64,000 bases of DNA from Thozetella sp. PMI_491 (lineage: Eukaryota > Ascomycota > Sordariomycetes > Chaetosphaeriales > Chaetosphaeriaceae): positions 885,202 through 949,201 of the forward strand of contig MU270020.1 in the NCBI GenBank assembly GCA_021432635.1, in the 5' to 3' direction. The translations under genes and the position numbers were made by a program. Position 1 is the first letter of the stretch, and every line of letters begins with the position of its first letter. This document shows positions 1 through 11,823 of the stretch, one piece after another. A model generated the notes under the pieces. That model had not been told where the DNA came from. It did no database searches and saw nothing but the letters and a program-made list of their open reading frames with translations.

Positions 1-2924
1 GATCGCTCCGCCTGGCCCCGCTCTATGGAGCGTCAGACCACCCGGTCGGTACCCGGAATCTCGGGAGACCTTTGGCCGAACTAGGAAAATATGGCGGGCT
101 GATTCCATCCTCATAAGCTCGCCTGCTGCCATCTTGAGAGATCGCCTTTCATGACGCCGGCGAAAGGATGCTATAGATTTGAAACTCTTGCAAATCTGGG
201 CACGGATGCTACGGATGCATAAACGAGAGTGAGGTCTTGGCGAGATCCCTCTAGCCAAGTATGGCATGCCTCCCCAGGCCAGGGACGCCCGCAGATGAAT
301 CAAAGGATACCCCTCTCCTTCGTTGGGCATTACCGAAGTTCCTCGGCCTTGGTATCTCGAGGCTCTCCAAGGGGGGGGGGGGGGGTTATACAAGGGCTTA
401 AGGAAGCATTTCCCAGTGGCAGGCCAAAATGAGGTAACAGTCGTGCTAAAATTGTGCTTGATTAAGATTCGCTGTAGCTAGGGCATATATGCGGCCAGTC
501 TGAGAGAGGCGCAGCAAAACAGAGGCGTAATGCCTGACATCCGATAGTCTGCATGTCAAGTGAAGCATGCGAAGAGAGGCGCGGTAGAGAAGAAGTTGTA
601 AGCAACCATGGACACCAAGGTCGGGATCAGCGGAGATATGGAACAAGAAGTAACCGCTACAGACACAGGTTGTAATTTAAGGAAAGTATCAAGCTCCGCA
701 ACATATCTCCTAGAATAAATGGGAAGAAGGCCCGCTCGTTGTGGACAGGAGCCTAGCAGCAAGGTTTATTACCGCCCCGGAGCTATAGTTTCGGAAGAAT
801 TTCAGCATTTGACAGCTATGGCGAGTCGGATACAAAGAATGCAACAGGGCTTAGGTGTTATGTGCCGCAGAGTTAAGCGCGTGAATCAAGAAAACTATCT
901 GCCCAGCGCCAGAGAGGTGCGTTGCCGCGCACCGCTGTAACCAAGCTGAGCAGCCTGACCAGTCATGAATCTTGGTAGTTGGTCGCCGCCAAAAAGGCTG
1001 TCGACCTGTGATGCGGATCTCGGGCGGCGCCTCATTCTACGATTACCCGATAATACGGGACTTTTGTCAAGCATGCCCATCACATTTGTAGCACCACCGT
1101 ATTTAGACACCAGGGCGACGGTCCCGGGGGATCAGCTCACACGCCAGTGCGGAGCGCATCGGCTGTCAGGCGGCGATGGAGGGATTAAGGTGATTTACAC
1201 CTGATCTCCGAGCCTTCCCGTGCAACAGATTGTTATACAAATTGAGAAGGAGTGCTCACCTTCTACCTATCGTAGCGAGCCTAGCAAGCCTAGTTGTGAA
1301 GGCGGGCCCACTGCTAGGCTACTCTACTAGGCACAAGTCTAAGCCCCCCTTGGATCCCCATCAGGGGCCCTAATAGGGTTATATGCTAGCATAGGGAAAG
1401 CCCCCACAGGCCCAATAAGCGGCCGCTTTAGACTGCATTGTGGGGGGAGCGAGAGACAGAGCCGCGTTCCTTTTCTAAAAACAGCACATCCTGCAGTCGA
1501 CCTGGACCCTTGCATAATACCCACGGCAGTGGCTCGCTGGTCGTTGCTCAGTAGGGGAAACACTCTCGAATCGAATTACCAAGCCAGGCCGTCGAATAGA
1601 CTGATCCTACCTAGAATAGCAAAATACGGCTCCTCCAGACCTCAGCACCGGCGACGCGGGATGCATATCGATCTTACCTACCATACCCCAAGCTAATTAG
1701 TCAAGTAAGACAGGAACCTCTCCCACATCCGTTCCCCGCAGAAAAGTACAGCATCGGCGCCTATTTGGACCTTTGGACGCTGACGGCTGCTGACGGCTGC
1801 ACAATCCATCGCCATCTTAGTGGCCCTAAGCGGTAGCATGTTTGGGAATTGGGAATTGGGGGCCGTCAGCTCTCAATCTGTCCCCATTTTTTGGGTTCAC
1901 AAAGCGCGTAATTACTACTCTTATCCTAAGGTGGATAGTCCGAGTCGCGCTAGTTATCTATCTACCTAAGATGACCAGAGTGGGCGCAGAATAATAATGC
2001 TTAGGACGTGCAAAGCACATGGGACGAACACGGAGGAAGCTTAGGCCAGCATGTCCCTGTATGGGACACCAGCATAATTTGACTACCTAGCAGTGCGGAG
2101 CATAACTATATGCCTCGTCGCGCGCCAATTGCTGGGCGGACGGACTCTAGGCATCTCTTCTCAGGCCCAGGCGCTGAAACGGCGAGCCCCTACGGGAAAG
2201 CACCGGCATCCCCACTTGGCAGGGCTGAAGGATCCGCCCACCGCCAAAGACCCCGGCTTAGGGGCTTCGAGGGGGTGAGAACCTTGACAGATTTGACACG
2301 AAAGCCCCCTGGGTCCTTTCCCTCAGCCTCCGCCTAACCCTGTCCCAAGGGTCGCTCGCTCGCTCCTTCGCGGCACAGCACCCAGCGGACCCACGCCCCG
2401 GCCGCGAGAGCCTCATCGTCCCGGCGGGTGCATGCACTGAGATGGCACGCGAGGCAGTGCTGTATACAAAGTACAATGTGGTGGTCCTCTAGGCTCCTGG
2501 CTCGGCGCCGTCTAGGAATAAGCCCCTCCCCACCTCTCCGGTCGAGACCAGCGAGCCCTACCCCAGATGCCGGGGGCGATCGTGCTACGGCCCCGTCTCA
2601 CTGCGCGGCCGCTCCATGTCGTGGTGCAGGTGCTGGCGTTCCTTCCCGCGCCGTACTGCGCCAGGATCATCGGGCCAGTTGGTTTGAGATGCCCAGGTTC
2701 CATCGAGCCCCTCGCCGAGCATGACAGCCTGCCGCTGGCCACCGAGCCTCCGGAATTGGAGGAGGCTGCGGCTGAAGGGTCCGGACGTCGTCAATGTATA
2801 TATCTCTAGTTTCGTTCCCCCCCCCCTTTCCGGGCCGGCCGTGGTTTACGAGTATTAGCTCAGTTTACTTTGCCATCCGGGTCCGTCTCTCATCGTCAAC
2901 AGGCTTCCCCATATCGACATAACC
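1..2924. other. Gene-free left end of window
   Basis: I see no reading frame with recognisable domain content on either strand in this stretch; the open frames are all short (under about 100 codons) and overlap one another. Local features are a run of 15 G at 371-385, a short direct duplication near 1785-1800 and another near 1845-1860. The last 130 bases are promoter and leader of the secreted protein gene that starts at 2925. Confidence 0.6.
2797..2802 (+). promoter_or_regulatory. Possible TATA box
   Basis: A TATATA hexamer lies about 125 bases upstream of the ATG of the secreted GPI-anchored protein gene. The spacing is reasonable for a fungal promoter with a short leader. Only the motif and distance support the call. 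Confidence 0.3.
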
Positions 2925-4643
2925 ATGCGGTCCTCCCAGTCCACCCTCGTCCTGCTGGCGGCCGTGCCTCTCGCCCTCGCCCAGACACCGATAATCGCGA
3001 CGCGGATAGGCGAGCTTGTGCCTCGTGCGCCCCCTCTGGAGGTGGGGATTCGCCATTTCGACAGCCCGGCCGAGCTGGAAAAGCGAGTCGACCTGAACCA
3101 GACCTTCGACCTTAGCTTCCAGGCCCTCAACAAGCCCCTGTATTCCGCGTGAGTGATGCCGCCGAGTCAGGCACGTGCAGGATCTGACCGCTCGTGTAGA
3201 AAATGGTCAAACGCCACGACCGGGACAATAGACGTCCCCCCGGTGGCAGGAGTCCCACTCGAGTTCCAAGGCACTTCGTCCTTCGAGTTCACCCTCGAGT
3301 GCGCCGACTGCCGCACCTATGGCACTATCGTTGCCGACATCAACGACAACGACGGGCTCAATGCCACTCTGACCTTCAACAATGTCGGCGCCTACCTCGA
3401 CTTCGGCGTGGCCACCGCCACTGAAGGCGTCTTTAGCATCGGACTCGGCAAGTCCTTCGGCAAGAAGGCGGCAGACGGAAGTGTAAGTCAGCCCCGCCCC
3501 CCGGAGCGTCAGCCCTCATTCTAGATCGTCCCACGTCTAACGGCGAGCAGACCGTCCCCTTCAGCGCCAATCTCGGCCTATCCCTCGCCCTGGTCTTCAC
3601 GTTTGACGGTGCCGTCGAGGTGACCGGAGGCTTCCAGCTCTCCATCCCCAATGGGTCGCAGCTTGGCTTCGACATCGACCTCGGATTCGATGCGAAAGAG
3701 GGCATCCAGCCGACTGCCGGCATCCAGACCTTGTAAGACAACAAAACACCTCCTGCTGCGGGATCCACCTCGGTACAAGGAGCTAACCATGCGCAGCCCT
3801 GGAATAGACTTTGGCCTCTTGCCCCTGGCCCTTAACAGCACCGCAGCCAATGTAACGGTGGCCCTGGTCCTCAAGGCCGACGCAGGCATCTCCACCAACG
3901 TGGGCCTCGTCGAGGCCAACGTCGGTGCCGGCGCGCACCTGACTCTCGTCCAGATCAAGTTCGGTGAGGTCAGCTCCAACGACCCGGCAAAGTGCCCCAT
4001 CGCCCTCTTCGCCGACATCGAGTCCAACGGCGGCGCCTACGCCAAGGCTGAGGCCAAGGTCCTGGACGACGTGGACCTGGGCAACGAGAACCCTTCGACC
4101 ACGGCCGTGTTTGCCACGGCCGGGACGACCACCTGCCTGACCAACACCCGCCCGGCCCTGCCTGCCACGACCAAGCAGGCCCAGACGTCGTGCGCCAAAG
4201 CCCTGGTCACCGCGACCACCACCACGACGGCTATCTACAGCTTGACGAGCTGCCTGGTCAAGGCCGTCGACTGCCCTGCCAGCTTCACCCAGATCGTCAT
4301 CGCCACCAACATCGAGACCATCACCACCACGACGTGCCCCGTGAACCCCAGCGGCGGCGTCTTCCAGACGGTTCCTCCGGTCTCCGGCGTGCTGGGCTTG
4401 CCGCCTCTGCAGGCCATCACCACCACGCTGACGCCGCAGACCTTCAACGGCAGCAAGCCCGCCAACGCGACCCTCACGGGTCAGTTCCAGAGCGCGACTG
4501 TGTTCGCGACCGCCAACGCGAGCAAGACCGCCGGCGTCGTGGTGGTCAGCGCTGCCGCCCCTGGTGCCGAGGCGGCGTCAATCGCGAGCCGCGCGGTGAT
4601 GGCTTTGCTGGGAGTATCTCTCGGCTTTGTGGTGCTTCTGTAG
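2925..4643 (+). CDS. Secreted, probably GPI-anchored protein of unknown function
   Basis: Four exons: 2925-3148, 3200-3482, 3551-3732, 3797-4643; introns of 51, 68 and 64 nt with GT-AG ends; 511 residues. The N-terminus is a clear signal peptide (MRSSQSTLVLLAAVPLALA). A long folded-looking middle part has paired cysteines (for example ECADC in exon 2), followed by a Thr/Ser-rich, Cys-containing stretch (TTTTTAIYSLTSC) and many N-glycosylation sequons. The C-terminus ends in a small-residue segment and a hydrophobic tail (VMALLGVSLGFVVLL) with nothing after it, the pattern of a GPI-attachment signal. It should therefore sit on the plasma membrane or cell wall. I do not recognise a catalytic domain. 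Its neighbour on the other strand is an acetylxylan esterase, but there is no evidence that they share a pathway. The exon structure is well supported because phases match at all three junctions; function is unknown. Confidence 0.85.
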
Positions 4644-5134
4644 ACCGCGTAGAATTTTTTATTTTATTTTTCAGGAAAGGAGCGGAAAGCTCTGGAATAG
4701 ACCATAAAATAGGTGTAGGTTGGCGGCTTCATTTCTGGCGCATGGCATTTTGGATTTCTGTCACGAAGCATACCCACGACTCATTTGGATGGCCCTCGGC
4801 GGAGACTGGGACCTGTGGACTGGGCGGATAGGCGTTCAATTGCTGGCTAGCAACTACCTTTGGTGTTATCATAGAGATTTACACATCTTCATGCTCAACT
4901 ATGCCGCCCCTTGCGCTTCGGTGATGCCAGGCACAAGTTCCATCATGCTACTCGGACAGCTCGGCGCCGCTGGCTCGAGGCCAGTAGAACACGAGCCGCC
5001 GTGCTCTGGCTGCTAGGTGGCTCCCTTTGGTTAGGAGGATGAGTCCACTATGTACATTCTAAAGCAAAAATTGCAAACCGGGCAAGTATTTGCACTCCAT
5101 CTCGTTTATCCTTTCGCCGTGGGTGGCACTCCGC
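4644..5134. other. Intergenic between convergent genes
   Basis: About 490 bases between the 3' ends of the secreted GPI protein gene and the acetylxylan esterase gene. It must hold both 3' untranslated regions; a T-rich stretch just after 4650 and short A/T-rich spots may serve 3' end formation. No gene seen. Confidence 0.5.
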
Positions 5135-5932
5135 CTAGGCGGCATCCACCAGCTTCTTGATGAATTCCAACGCCTGCTTTCCGTACTTGTTGACGTACTG
5201 CTGGTGCGAGTTGGCGTCATTGCCGTTGCAGCAGTACGGGTCAGTGCTGTCGCAGTACGACTTGATGATATCGGGGCTCCCAGGGCTGCACTTAAAGCCA
5301 CTGGGGCGAGGGGAGAACTAAAGCGGCGGAGGGTCAGCCAAGGCCCCAGAAACGACACGACATGTTTGAATCTTACCCCTTTCGCCGTGCATGTTCCGAC
5401 GTTGTATGGAAGGCCGGCGATGTTGTGCGGGTCGCCCATGAAGATAGCGGCCTTGACCGACTTCAGGGCTGCCCCGGTCAGCGTCGAGCCTGCGCCTCCG
5501 CAGAGAGCATTATCCATGATCTGGCCGCCCTGCGAGCAAACAGTCAGCACTGAAGCCGAGCATCCAGGGAGACTTCGCCCTTACCTGAGAGTACCCAACC
5601 AGTACGATCTTGGTGTCGGGACACTTCTGGTTGAAGCTGGTCACGGCCTTGACCACGGCGGCGGTGCCCTGGCTCGCCGAGCTCTCGTAGCTCGCGCCGC
5701 CGCAGTTGCTCTGGCCGCCGCATGCCGGGTAGACGATGGCCTCGGCGGTGGCGCCCGAGTATGCCTGCGTCACCATGTCGACCAGCCCCTTCGAGGTACC
5801 GTAGCCCTGCGGGACCGTGGTCTCACGCGCCCCGAAGACGTGCACCTTGGGGCAGCTCTGGCGCTCTTCGAGCTCCATTGGCTGCGACCCGACGAGGCCG
5901 GCGAGGAGGGGGAGGATGACTGCGGACCGCAT
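5135..5932 (-). CDS. Acetylxylan esterase, carbohydrate esterase family 5
   Basis: Three exons on the minus strand (5932-5585, 5529-5377, 5317-5135), introns of 55 and 59 nt, 227 residues. It removes acetyl groups from xylan outside the cell. A signal peptide (MRSAVILPLLAGLVGSQ) precedes the mature domain, which starts with SCPKVHVFGARET as in the Penicillium AXE II type of CE5. Nucleophile Ser115 lies in the GYSQGG elbow, interrupted by intron 1; Asp193 in DPYCCNG and His205 complete the triad with the family's 12-residue Asp-His spacing. The cysteine pattern (CGGQSNCGG, CGGAG, GTCTAKG, YC, YCC) fits the family's disulfides. No carbohydrate-binding module is attached. Cutinase is the close alternative in CE5, but the PACGGQSNCGGASY stretch and the DPYCCNG loop are typical of acetylxylan esterases. 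Confidence 0.93.
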
Positions 5933-6070
5933 GATGGTGGCGAGACTCCAATTGGCAGGGTGTTGGAAGCTAGACGCGTATGGAGTTGGTCGTGAAGCGG
6001 TTGAAGCTGGTTCCTGTTGTCTTCAGAGCTGCCACGCCTCTCCGAGAAACCCACCAGGATAAAGAGGATC

Positions 6071-6076
6071 TTTATA
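6071..6076 (-). promoter_or_regulatory. Possible TATA box of the acetylxylan esterase gene
   Basis: The minus strand reads TATAAA here, about 140 bases upstream of the esterase ATG at 5932. It is a good match in a plausible position for a strongly inducible secreted-enzyme gene; transcription start is not known. Confidence 0.4.
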
Positions 6077-7450
6077 CCGCTCCGGCATGGCTTCTCCAAT
6101 TCCCGGGCCGCGGGCATGGGAGGCGCCGCGGCCGGGCAGAAGGCGAGGCTCGATTGGAGAAGGAGACCCTGTTCCGAAGGCTGCTATGACCCCAATCAAT
6201 GATTTATTAAGTGGAGCTGAAGCGAATCCCACATCATTCTATCTGGCGTCTTGGGGAAAGCTGCTGGGCCTTGGTCATCATTGCCCAACAGGGACGGTTG
6301 GAGCAGCATGTATATGAGCGGGATCCCGTGCCCACGTTGAATATATACCGGTGTGGGGTTCTAGACGAATTCTGGGGTAAACTACGCGAGAGATGACTGG
6401 CCGATCGCCCACGAGCCCACCCACGGAGGCTCGTCTTGGCGGCTGTTATTTAGCCGTCATCGAAACAGGGCGGCGAGCATCGTGGGGCCGCACTCTAGAC
6501 GATGTAGACGCCCACATCACCGCTGCTACGTAGTAATTCATCCGAGATACCGGTCTGCCTCCTATTATATCCCGCAACCTCTCGCTTACCTGGCCGAGCG
6601 AACCTGGAAACACGCTCACATGCCAGCGAAGCACCCGAGGTCCAAGGTCAGAGGTCTGACCAACCCCGGAAGCTCGGCGCTGAGGCATCCCACCAGAACT
6701 CTTCTCGCCTTTAGACCGTACCGGCCTTCGTCTTTAGCCAGCGATAAGTGCGAGGCCAGGCGAGGTTGACCGGCTCCGCAATAATGGGGAAGCGAGGGAT
6801 CGATAATGACCCAGAGGCGGGAGTAAATGGACGATTGTAACCCGGCATACTCCAAAGCACTTCGGTTCGACATAAAGGATATTAGGAAGGTATTTGATTG
6901 CCAAAAATACCAATCATGTGATCTTAATTAAGGTGTGTCTCATCAGTGTCGTCAACTGACCGTACTCTCGACGACGGCCTTAACCATAAGGAGCCAAGAG
7001 TACACGAAGTCGGCAGGTAGGATCACGCCCGGGCTACTTTTCAAGTCTAGATATGCCATAATAATGTAAAATTCGCATTATGCTATCGTCAACTTGGGCC
7101 TTGTTTCATGTAGTTAGCTCTGTTGGGCTTAGAGCCCAGTTTCACAACTTTATGAATATGGAATCTGGCCGAGGGGAGGCGAACATATATGCAACTTATT
7201 CAAAACGGAAGAAAACTGAGCGGCGCGGAGCCCCCAGATGACCCCAGTCGAGCCTATCTAACCTCTTAAAATTCATAATAATGATACACTTTGAACTCTT
7301 TGCAGGCATGGTCAGATCGGGATGACTAGTATCCCATTGTCGGACTCGCCAACGAAGGGGGGAGATAATAAACGCCCAACGAGAGAGCAGGTGAATCATT
7401 CAGAATCAGAACCTCCCACGGCTTCTGCTCAATGGGCGGATTACCTGGGA

Positions 7451-7494
7451 ATTTTTTTTAATTTTTTTTTAATTTTTTTTTTTTACATCCCCGC
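7451..7494. repeat. Interrupted poly-T tract
   Basis: Three T runs of 8 to 12 bases separated by AA form an almost pure A/T tract of about 44 bases. Read on the minus strand it is an interrupted poly-A, such as a retroposed sequence might leave, but no element body was recognised next to it. It may equally be simple-sequence expansion. Confidence 0.7.
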
Positions 7495-7986
7495 CAGAAG
7501 TCTTTGGTTAGCCGCCAGTGTCCAATCGCTATCATGACCGACGTGATATTGCTCCTCGGGAATCCCTTCCGCGGCACGATCCCAATCAACTCGACCAAGG
7601 TTTTGTTGTACTGGCCGACAGGCAGCCACACTAGCCAGCCCAGCTGATCACACTGGTTCCACATGGGTTCAACCCAACGACAACATCTTGTATTGCTCAC
7701 GAGGTACGTGTCTGCTCTCAAGGGCAACTTGCTCCGATGATAAAGCCACTATGCCATCCTCAAGGAGCTTGACGCCGGCGCTCACATCAAGATGTCGGTC
7801 AGCAGGCTGGCCACGGTATAGTACTGGGGCTACAGATACAGTGATCGGTGAATCTAGCCTGCTACACCCCAGTGACAGGGAACTTTTTCCGGAGCCAAGG
7901 CTGGGCGGACTGCAATTGGAAACTACCCTGATGACGTGGAGCTGTTCGCGGACCATGCGGCGGGCTCGCTATTTTAGGCTGGCGAA

Positions 7987-8069
7987 GTCGCTAGGACAAG
8001 ATTCGAGACCGAGGCCGTCGCTAAGACAAGACTCGAGACCGAAGTCGCTAGGAGAAGAATCGAAACCAA
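7987..8069. repeat. Tandem repeat, three copies of 26-30 bp
   Basis: Copies at 7987-8016, 8017-8043 and 8044-8069 share the pattern GTCGCTARGASAAGAHTCGA followed by RACC. They differ by a few substitutions and by length at the 3' end. The array lies in gene-free DNA and is not part of a convincing reading frame. Confidence 0.8.
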
Positions 8070-8695
8070 GTCTGCCACCCCTGTCGGGCCCATAGTCGTC
8101 AAGGGTTCCCGCATGCACAATGAGCTCTTTATTCATAAATCCGAGTGCTGTGGATCCTACCTATTCTGATACCGGGTTGATACTCGATATCGCGGTCAGG
8201 GGATATAGATTGTTCACCGAGAGAAAGGACACTCCAGTTACCACTGTCTTATCTACACGAGACTACAAGAAGACAAGTCAGAACAGCACAGGCCGCTCTT
8301 ATCGACCTCCCAGAGACAAACAGTTCAATACATACCCAATACAGACACACCCCGACACCGCAAACTTATGCTCGCTTCTAGAAGAGGCTGACGATTTATG
8401 GTGTCACAACGGGTCACTTCTGTAAATTGGGGCTTAACATCTATCAATTCACCCCGGCGGTTTATTACACCTTATTTTCGCCTCGGTGCTTTATTTCCCA
8501 AGAATGCCCAAATCCCTCCCGGCCATACCCAACCGTATGAAAAGATTGGGAGAGAGCACTTGCTCGTCCTAAGCGCATTCGGGCACGGATAAGGGACGCA
8601 GGTGCAAAAGGGAGTCGGAATGCACAGCTAGTAAAAAGCAATGTTTCTCCTGGCGTCCTCAAATCATACTTCGTACTCCGTATATATGTGCTCCA

Positions 8696-8821
8696 TTATT
8701 GGGGTTGCGTACCCTGCGCCATCTAGATACGTGTACGCTTTATTATTAGGGTCGTCCACCGTGCGCCCTTCAGATACGTATACGCTCTACGAGGTCACCC
8801 GCCCTGTGCCATCTAGAAGCT
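8696..8821. repeat. Degenerate tandem repeat, two and a half copies of about 45 bp
   Basis: Copies at 8696-8739 and 8740-8786 share a core that reads GCGCC, a short spacer, then AGATACGTRTACGCT. A partial third copy at 8787-8821 keeps the GTGCCATCTAGA part. Divergence is considerable, so the array is old or was never exact. No reading frame or known element is associated. Confidence 0.7.
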
Positions 8822-10629
8822 GCGGTAGCACTGCAGGGTTACCGTGGCTGTGGGCAATTAGGCTCTATGTCGCAACAGTCCCTCCGCGCAGAATCCCCAG
8901 ACCATTCATGCGTTCGCGACTGGGCCTTTAGAGGGCGTGTGTTTGGCGAATCAGACACCGCCAACGTCGTTTCAACCGAAATGGGGCTACCATTGCGCAC
9001 GGAAACGACGTGAGGATGGATGGCGTGCCGCGGAGACTCGCTCTGCGAGATCAAAGTCGGCAGTCGAGGTCGGGTCATCGAGGCGGCGCCAAGGAGACGG
9101 CATTTCAAATCGATGCGCCTGCGACAGGAGAGGCTCGGAGGAGATCTGGAGGCGCTCGAGGGCGGCCGTGGCGCCAGCAGAGCCTCGAGGCCGTGGCTGT
9201 CGCAGCCACTGCGCCCTCCCGCTAGACACTATGCAGCCGCGTTTCTTGCCAATTCTGGGCGCAGATCTGGGACTCGTTGGTTCGACGAGAGCTCGCCTGG
9301 CGCAGACAATGGCGGGAGTGCATTGGTGTGGATAAAGTGCTCTGGCATCTAGCCATATAAATCTTCGGTATGCGCAGGCTGAGCCCGCCCCATGTCAGGC
9401 CACGCCGGTTCTTCGCTTCAGTGGCGCCTAGACACTAGCGGCCCAATATAGATAAGGTACTGTGGCCTCATAGTCTTGGCTTGGATCGTGCGCGGAGCCT
9501 CAGCTTGGTGGACGCACTGCTTTGGAGCGCAGCGTAGCAGAGCGACAAAGACCATTTACGGTCACCGATGGTAACTTGCGGTGAAGCGTGCCAGCGAATC
9601 AGCGGAGAAACGCACACTTATGGTGATTGTCCGTGCTGACGGACCTCATCCATGCGGCGCGGACGAAGCGAGCCTGAGCACACAGATGTTTTGGCATGGC
9701 TCAACAGGATCAGGCGGCTCTGTGGAACTTGATTCAAGACGGCGACGGGTAGGGGTCCATAGCCTATCTAACTGTCCAAGCTAGGTCACCGAGCAACGTT
9801 TGCAACACCGAAGGTGGTAGATCGCGCACCGGGGCTCTGTCCCCGGGACTAAATCTGACCATCCACGTGCCAGGTTTCCACAAGCGGGCGGGGAGGATGG
9901 AAAGGCATGTCTTCCAGAACCGTACCCGACCGGGCTAGCTGCAGCGCTTACTCTGGTCCGGTGTGATATTGTCATCAGCCTTGCTCGTCTAGCTGGCTTG
10001 TGGCCGGGCTAGGATGGAAGCTAGCTTTGATAAGGTCGAGCTGGGACCCCCTAAAGCGACGACAACCCGTTGGGTGCTTATCCAAGCGAGGGTCTGTGAA
10101 GGACTTCGGTCGGCGGCGGAGATACAGGCATGCTTGTTCTGTAGGCGCGGCCGCGCAGGGATGACATATCATAGTACGCCTACGAAAAGTAATTTCAGGA
10201 GGAAGCAAATCTTGGCGCATCCATCGACAAAACAAATAAAAACAGAAATCGCTGATAATGATGGTGATATCAGCCGCCAGACCCAGCCAGGGGTTGCGAA
10301 TGCAAGGGGCGCTTGTGGGCGCCCCTGCAACAATAGTATGTACTGTACGGTAGTAGTCGAGGACCGCTCTGGGGTCGTGATCGAGGCTAGGAGGCCTAGA
10401 AAACGGGCGGGTGGACACGCGTGCGTGGTACTGGGAGCTGTGCTGGGATCTGTCGTGGCCTTTTGCGCGGCGCAGTGTTCTGGAAGAGACCGTGGTTCCG
10501 TCGTTAGTTCGCTGCAGGCCGGCTGCAAGCTTAGCAGAATGCGGGCGGGCTTAACCTGGTGGAGTTACCGAACGGGGGAGCACCCACGCGCCCGAGAGGC
10601 TAGAACACCCACGTACCGGAGCCAGGTAA

Positions 10630-10660
10630 GCCAACCGTAGGCCAACCGCAGGCCAACCAT
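10630..10660. repeat. Three-copy 11-mer repeat
   Basis: GCCAACCGTAG, GCCAACCGCAG and GCCAACCAT follow one another directly. The array lies about 1.2 kb upstream of the amino acid permease start. Its role, if any, is unknown. Confidence 0.75.
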
Positions 10661-11823
10661 CCACTTGCTTCCCCACATTCGACGACCGTTTTATCGCCGC
10701 CCCTTATCGTGGCCCACCCCGGAAGCACGCCATTGCAGCGCCGGAGCTTGCAAGCCAAGAAAGGGGAGGAAGCGCGGAGGAGCGTGAAAATGCTGTCGGT
10801 GAGTCCTTGGGCCTTTCGGACGTACTGGGCCGGAATCTTCGGGCAGCGAGTTCGGCCCGGGCAGAGATTCTTTTGGCTCGACGGGACGGGAGGAAGGAGG
10901 CGGGGGAGCCTGGGCTGTGCGTCGTTGTGCATCGCATTGTGCTGCGTCGTAGCGGCGACAACGCGCCTGCCACTTGGTTGGTTTTCTGGGGTCACTTGGT
11001 CTGTGATCCTCCCCAACGCGCCCCCAGCACTGTTGGTGCTGCGCACCTTCCCTTGCGGTACTGGTCGGGCCGTCACTTACCCCACCCAAGTCTTGGCGCG
11101 CCCCCCCCGCTAGGCGACCCCGGCCCTGCCAGGAAGAAACGCCACTGCGATCAAGCCAAACGGCCTGGGCGATGGGCCAAGAATTGGGAGATGGGCTATT
11201 GGCGTTCTTCTTTATCTCTTGGCAATGGCAGGCACCCCGGGGGGCTGGCTTGGCTGGCAGGACCATAGGACATGAACAAGCATGGGTGACCACCCTCCCA
11301 GCTCGAGGGCTCACTTGGCTGACGGGTGATCCGCTCCCCCCCCCCCCCTTTCCTGGCGCGGGCTAGTCGCCTTTCTGAAGGGCGTCGAATCAACAAGAAA
11401 ATGCGTGAGATCAACTGTACGAGGTGGGGTGGGAACGGAGGCATGCGAGCGAGAAACAAGCGACCGGGACCATGGGCTGTGCTCGGGAGCACACAAGCGA
11501 TTCATGCCCTCCTGGTCTAGCCCTGCCGGCCTGGCCTGTACGACCTGTTGTCTTTGCTCAGCTCCTGGTCGGCTCGCACTGGGCACCCTTATCAATAGAT
11601 TGTTGTTGGACCCTGTGCTCGGTGGGAAAAGCTTGGCATCCATCCAGCTCGATATTAAGCCGAGCTCGCCCGCCCACCACGGACCAACGTTTTTCTCATC
11701 CATCCCGATCGGCCTCGTGCAATCCGCCTGCTCAGGCATTCCGAGAAACCTCCCTCCCATAAGACGCTTGGTCTTTTTTCGCGCCATTCTCCCTGCGCCA
11801 GTACCGACTCAGACGGGAACAAG

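Larger units (their letters stand above)
5933..11823. other. Long gene-free interval with degenerate repeats
   Basis: Nearly 6 kb between the acetylxylan esterase promoter and the amino acid permease. I found no conserved protein on either strand; open frames of up to about 208 codons (for example 10014-10640 and the antisense pair near 10.7-11.3 kb) have arbitrary composition and mutually overlap. The stretch carries two degenerate tandem repeats (7987-8069, 8696-8821), an interrupted T tract (7451-7494) and a three-copy 11-mer (10630-10660). Relics of old mobile DNA are possible, but I could not recognise a family. Confidence 0.55.

Noticed and set aside
10014-10640. Plus-strand open frame of 208 codons
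   Set aside because: No domain, overlapping antisense frames, and no start or intron context that helps.
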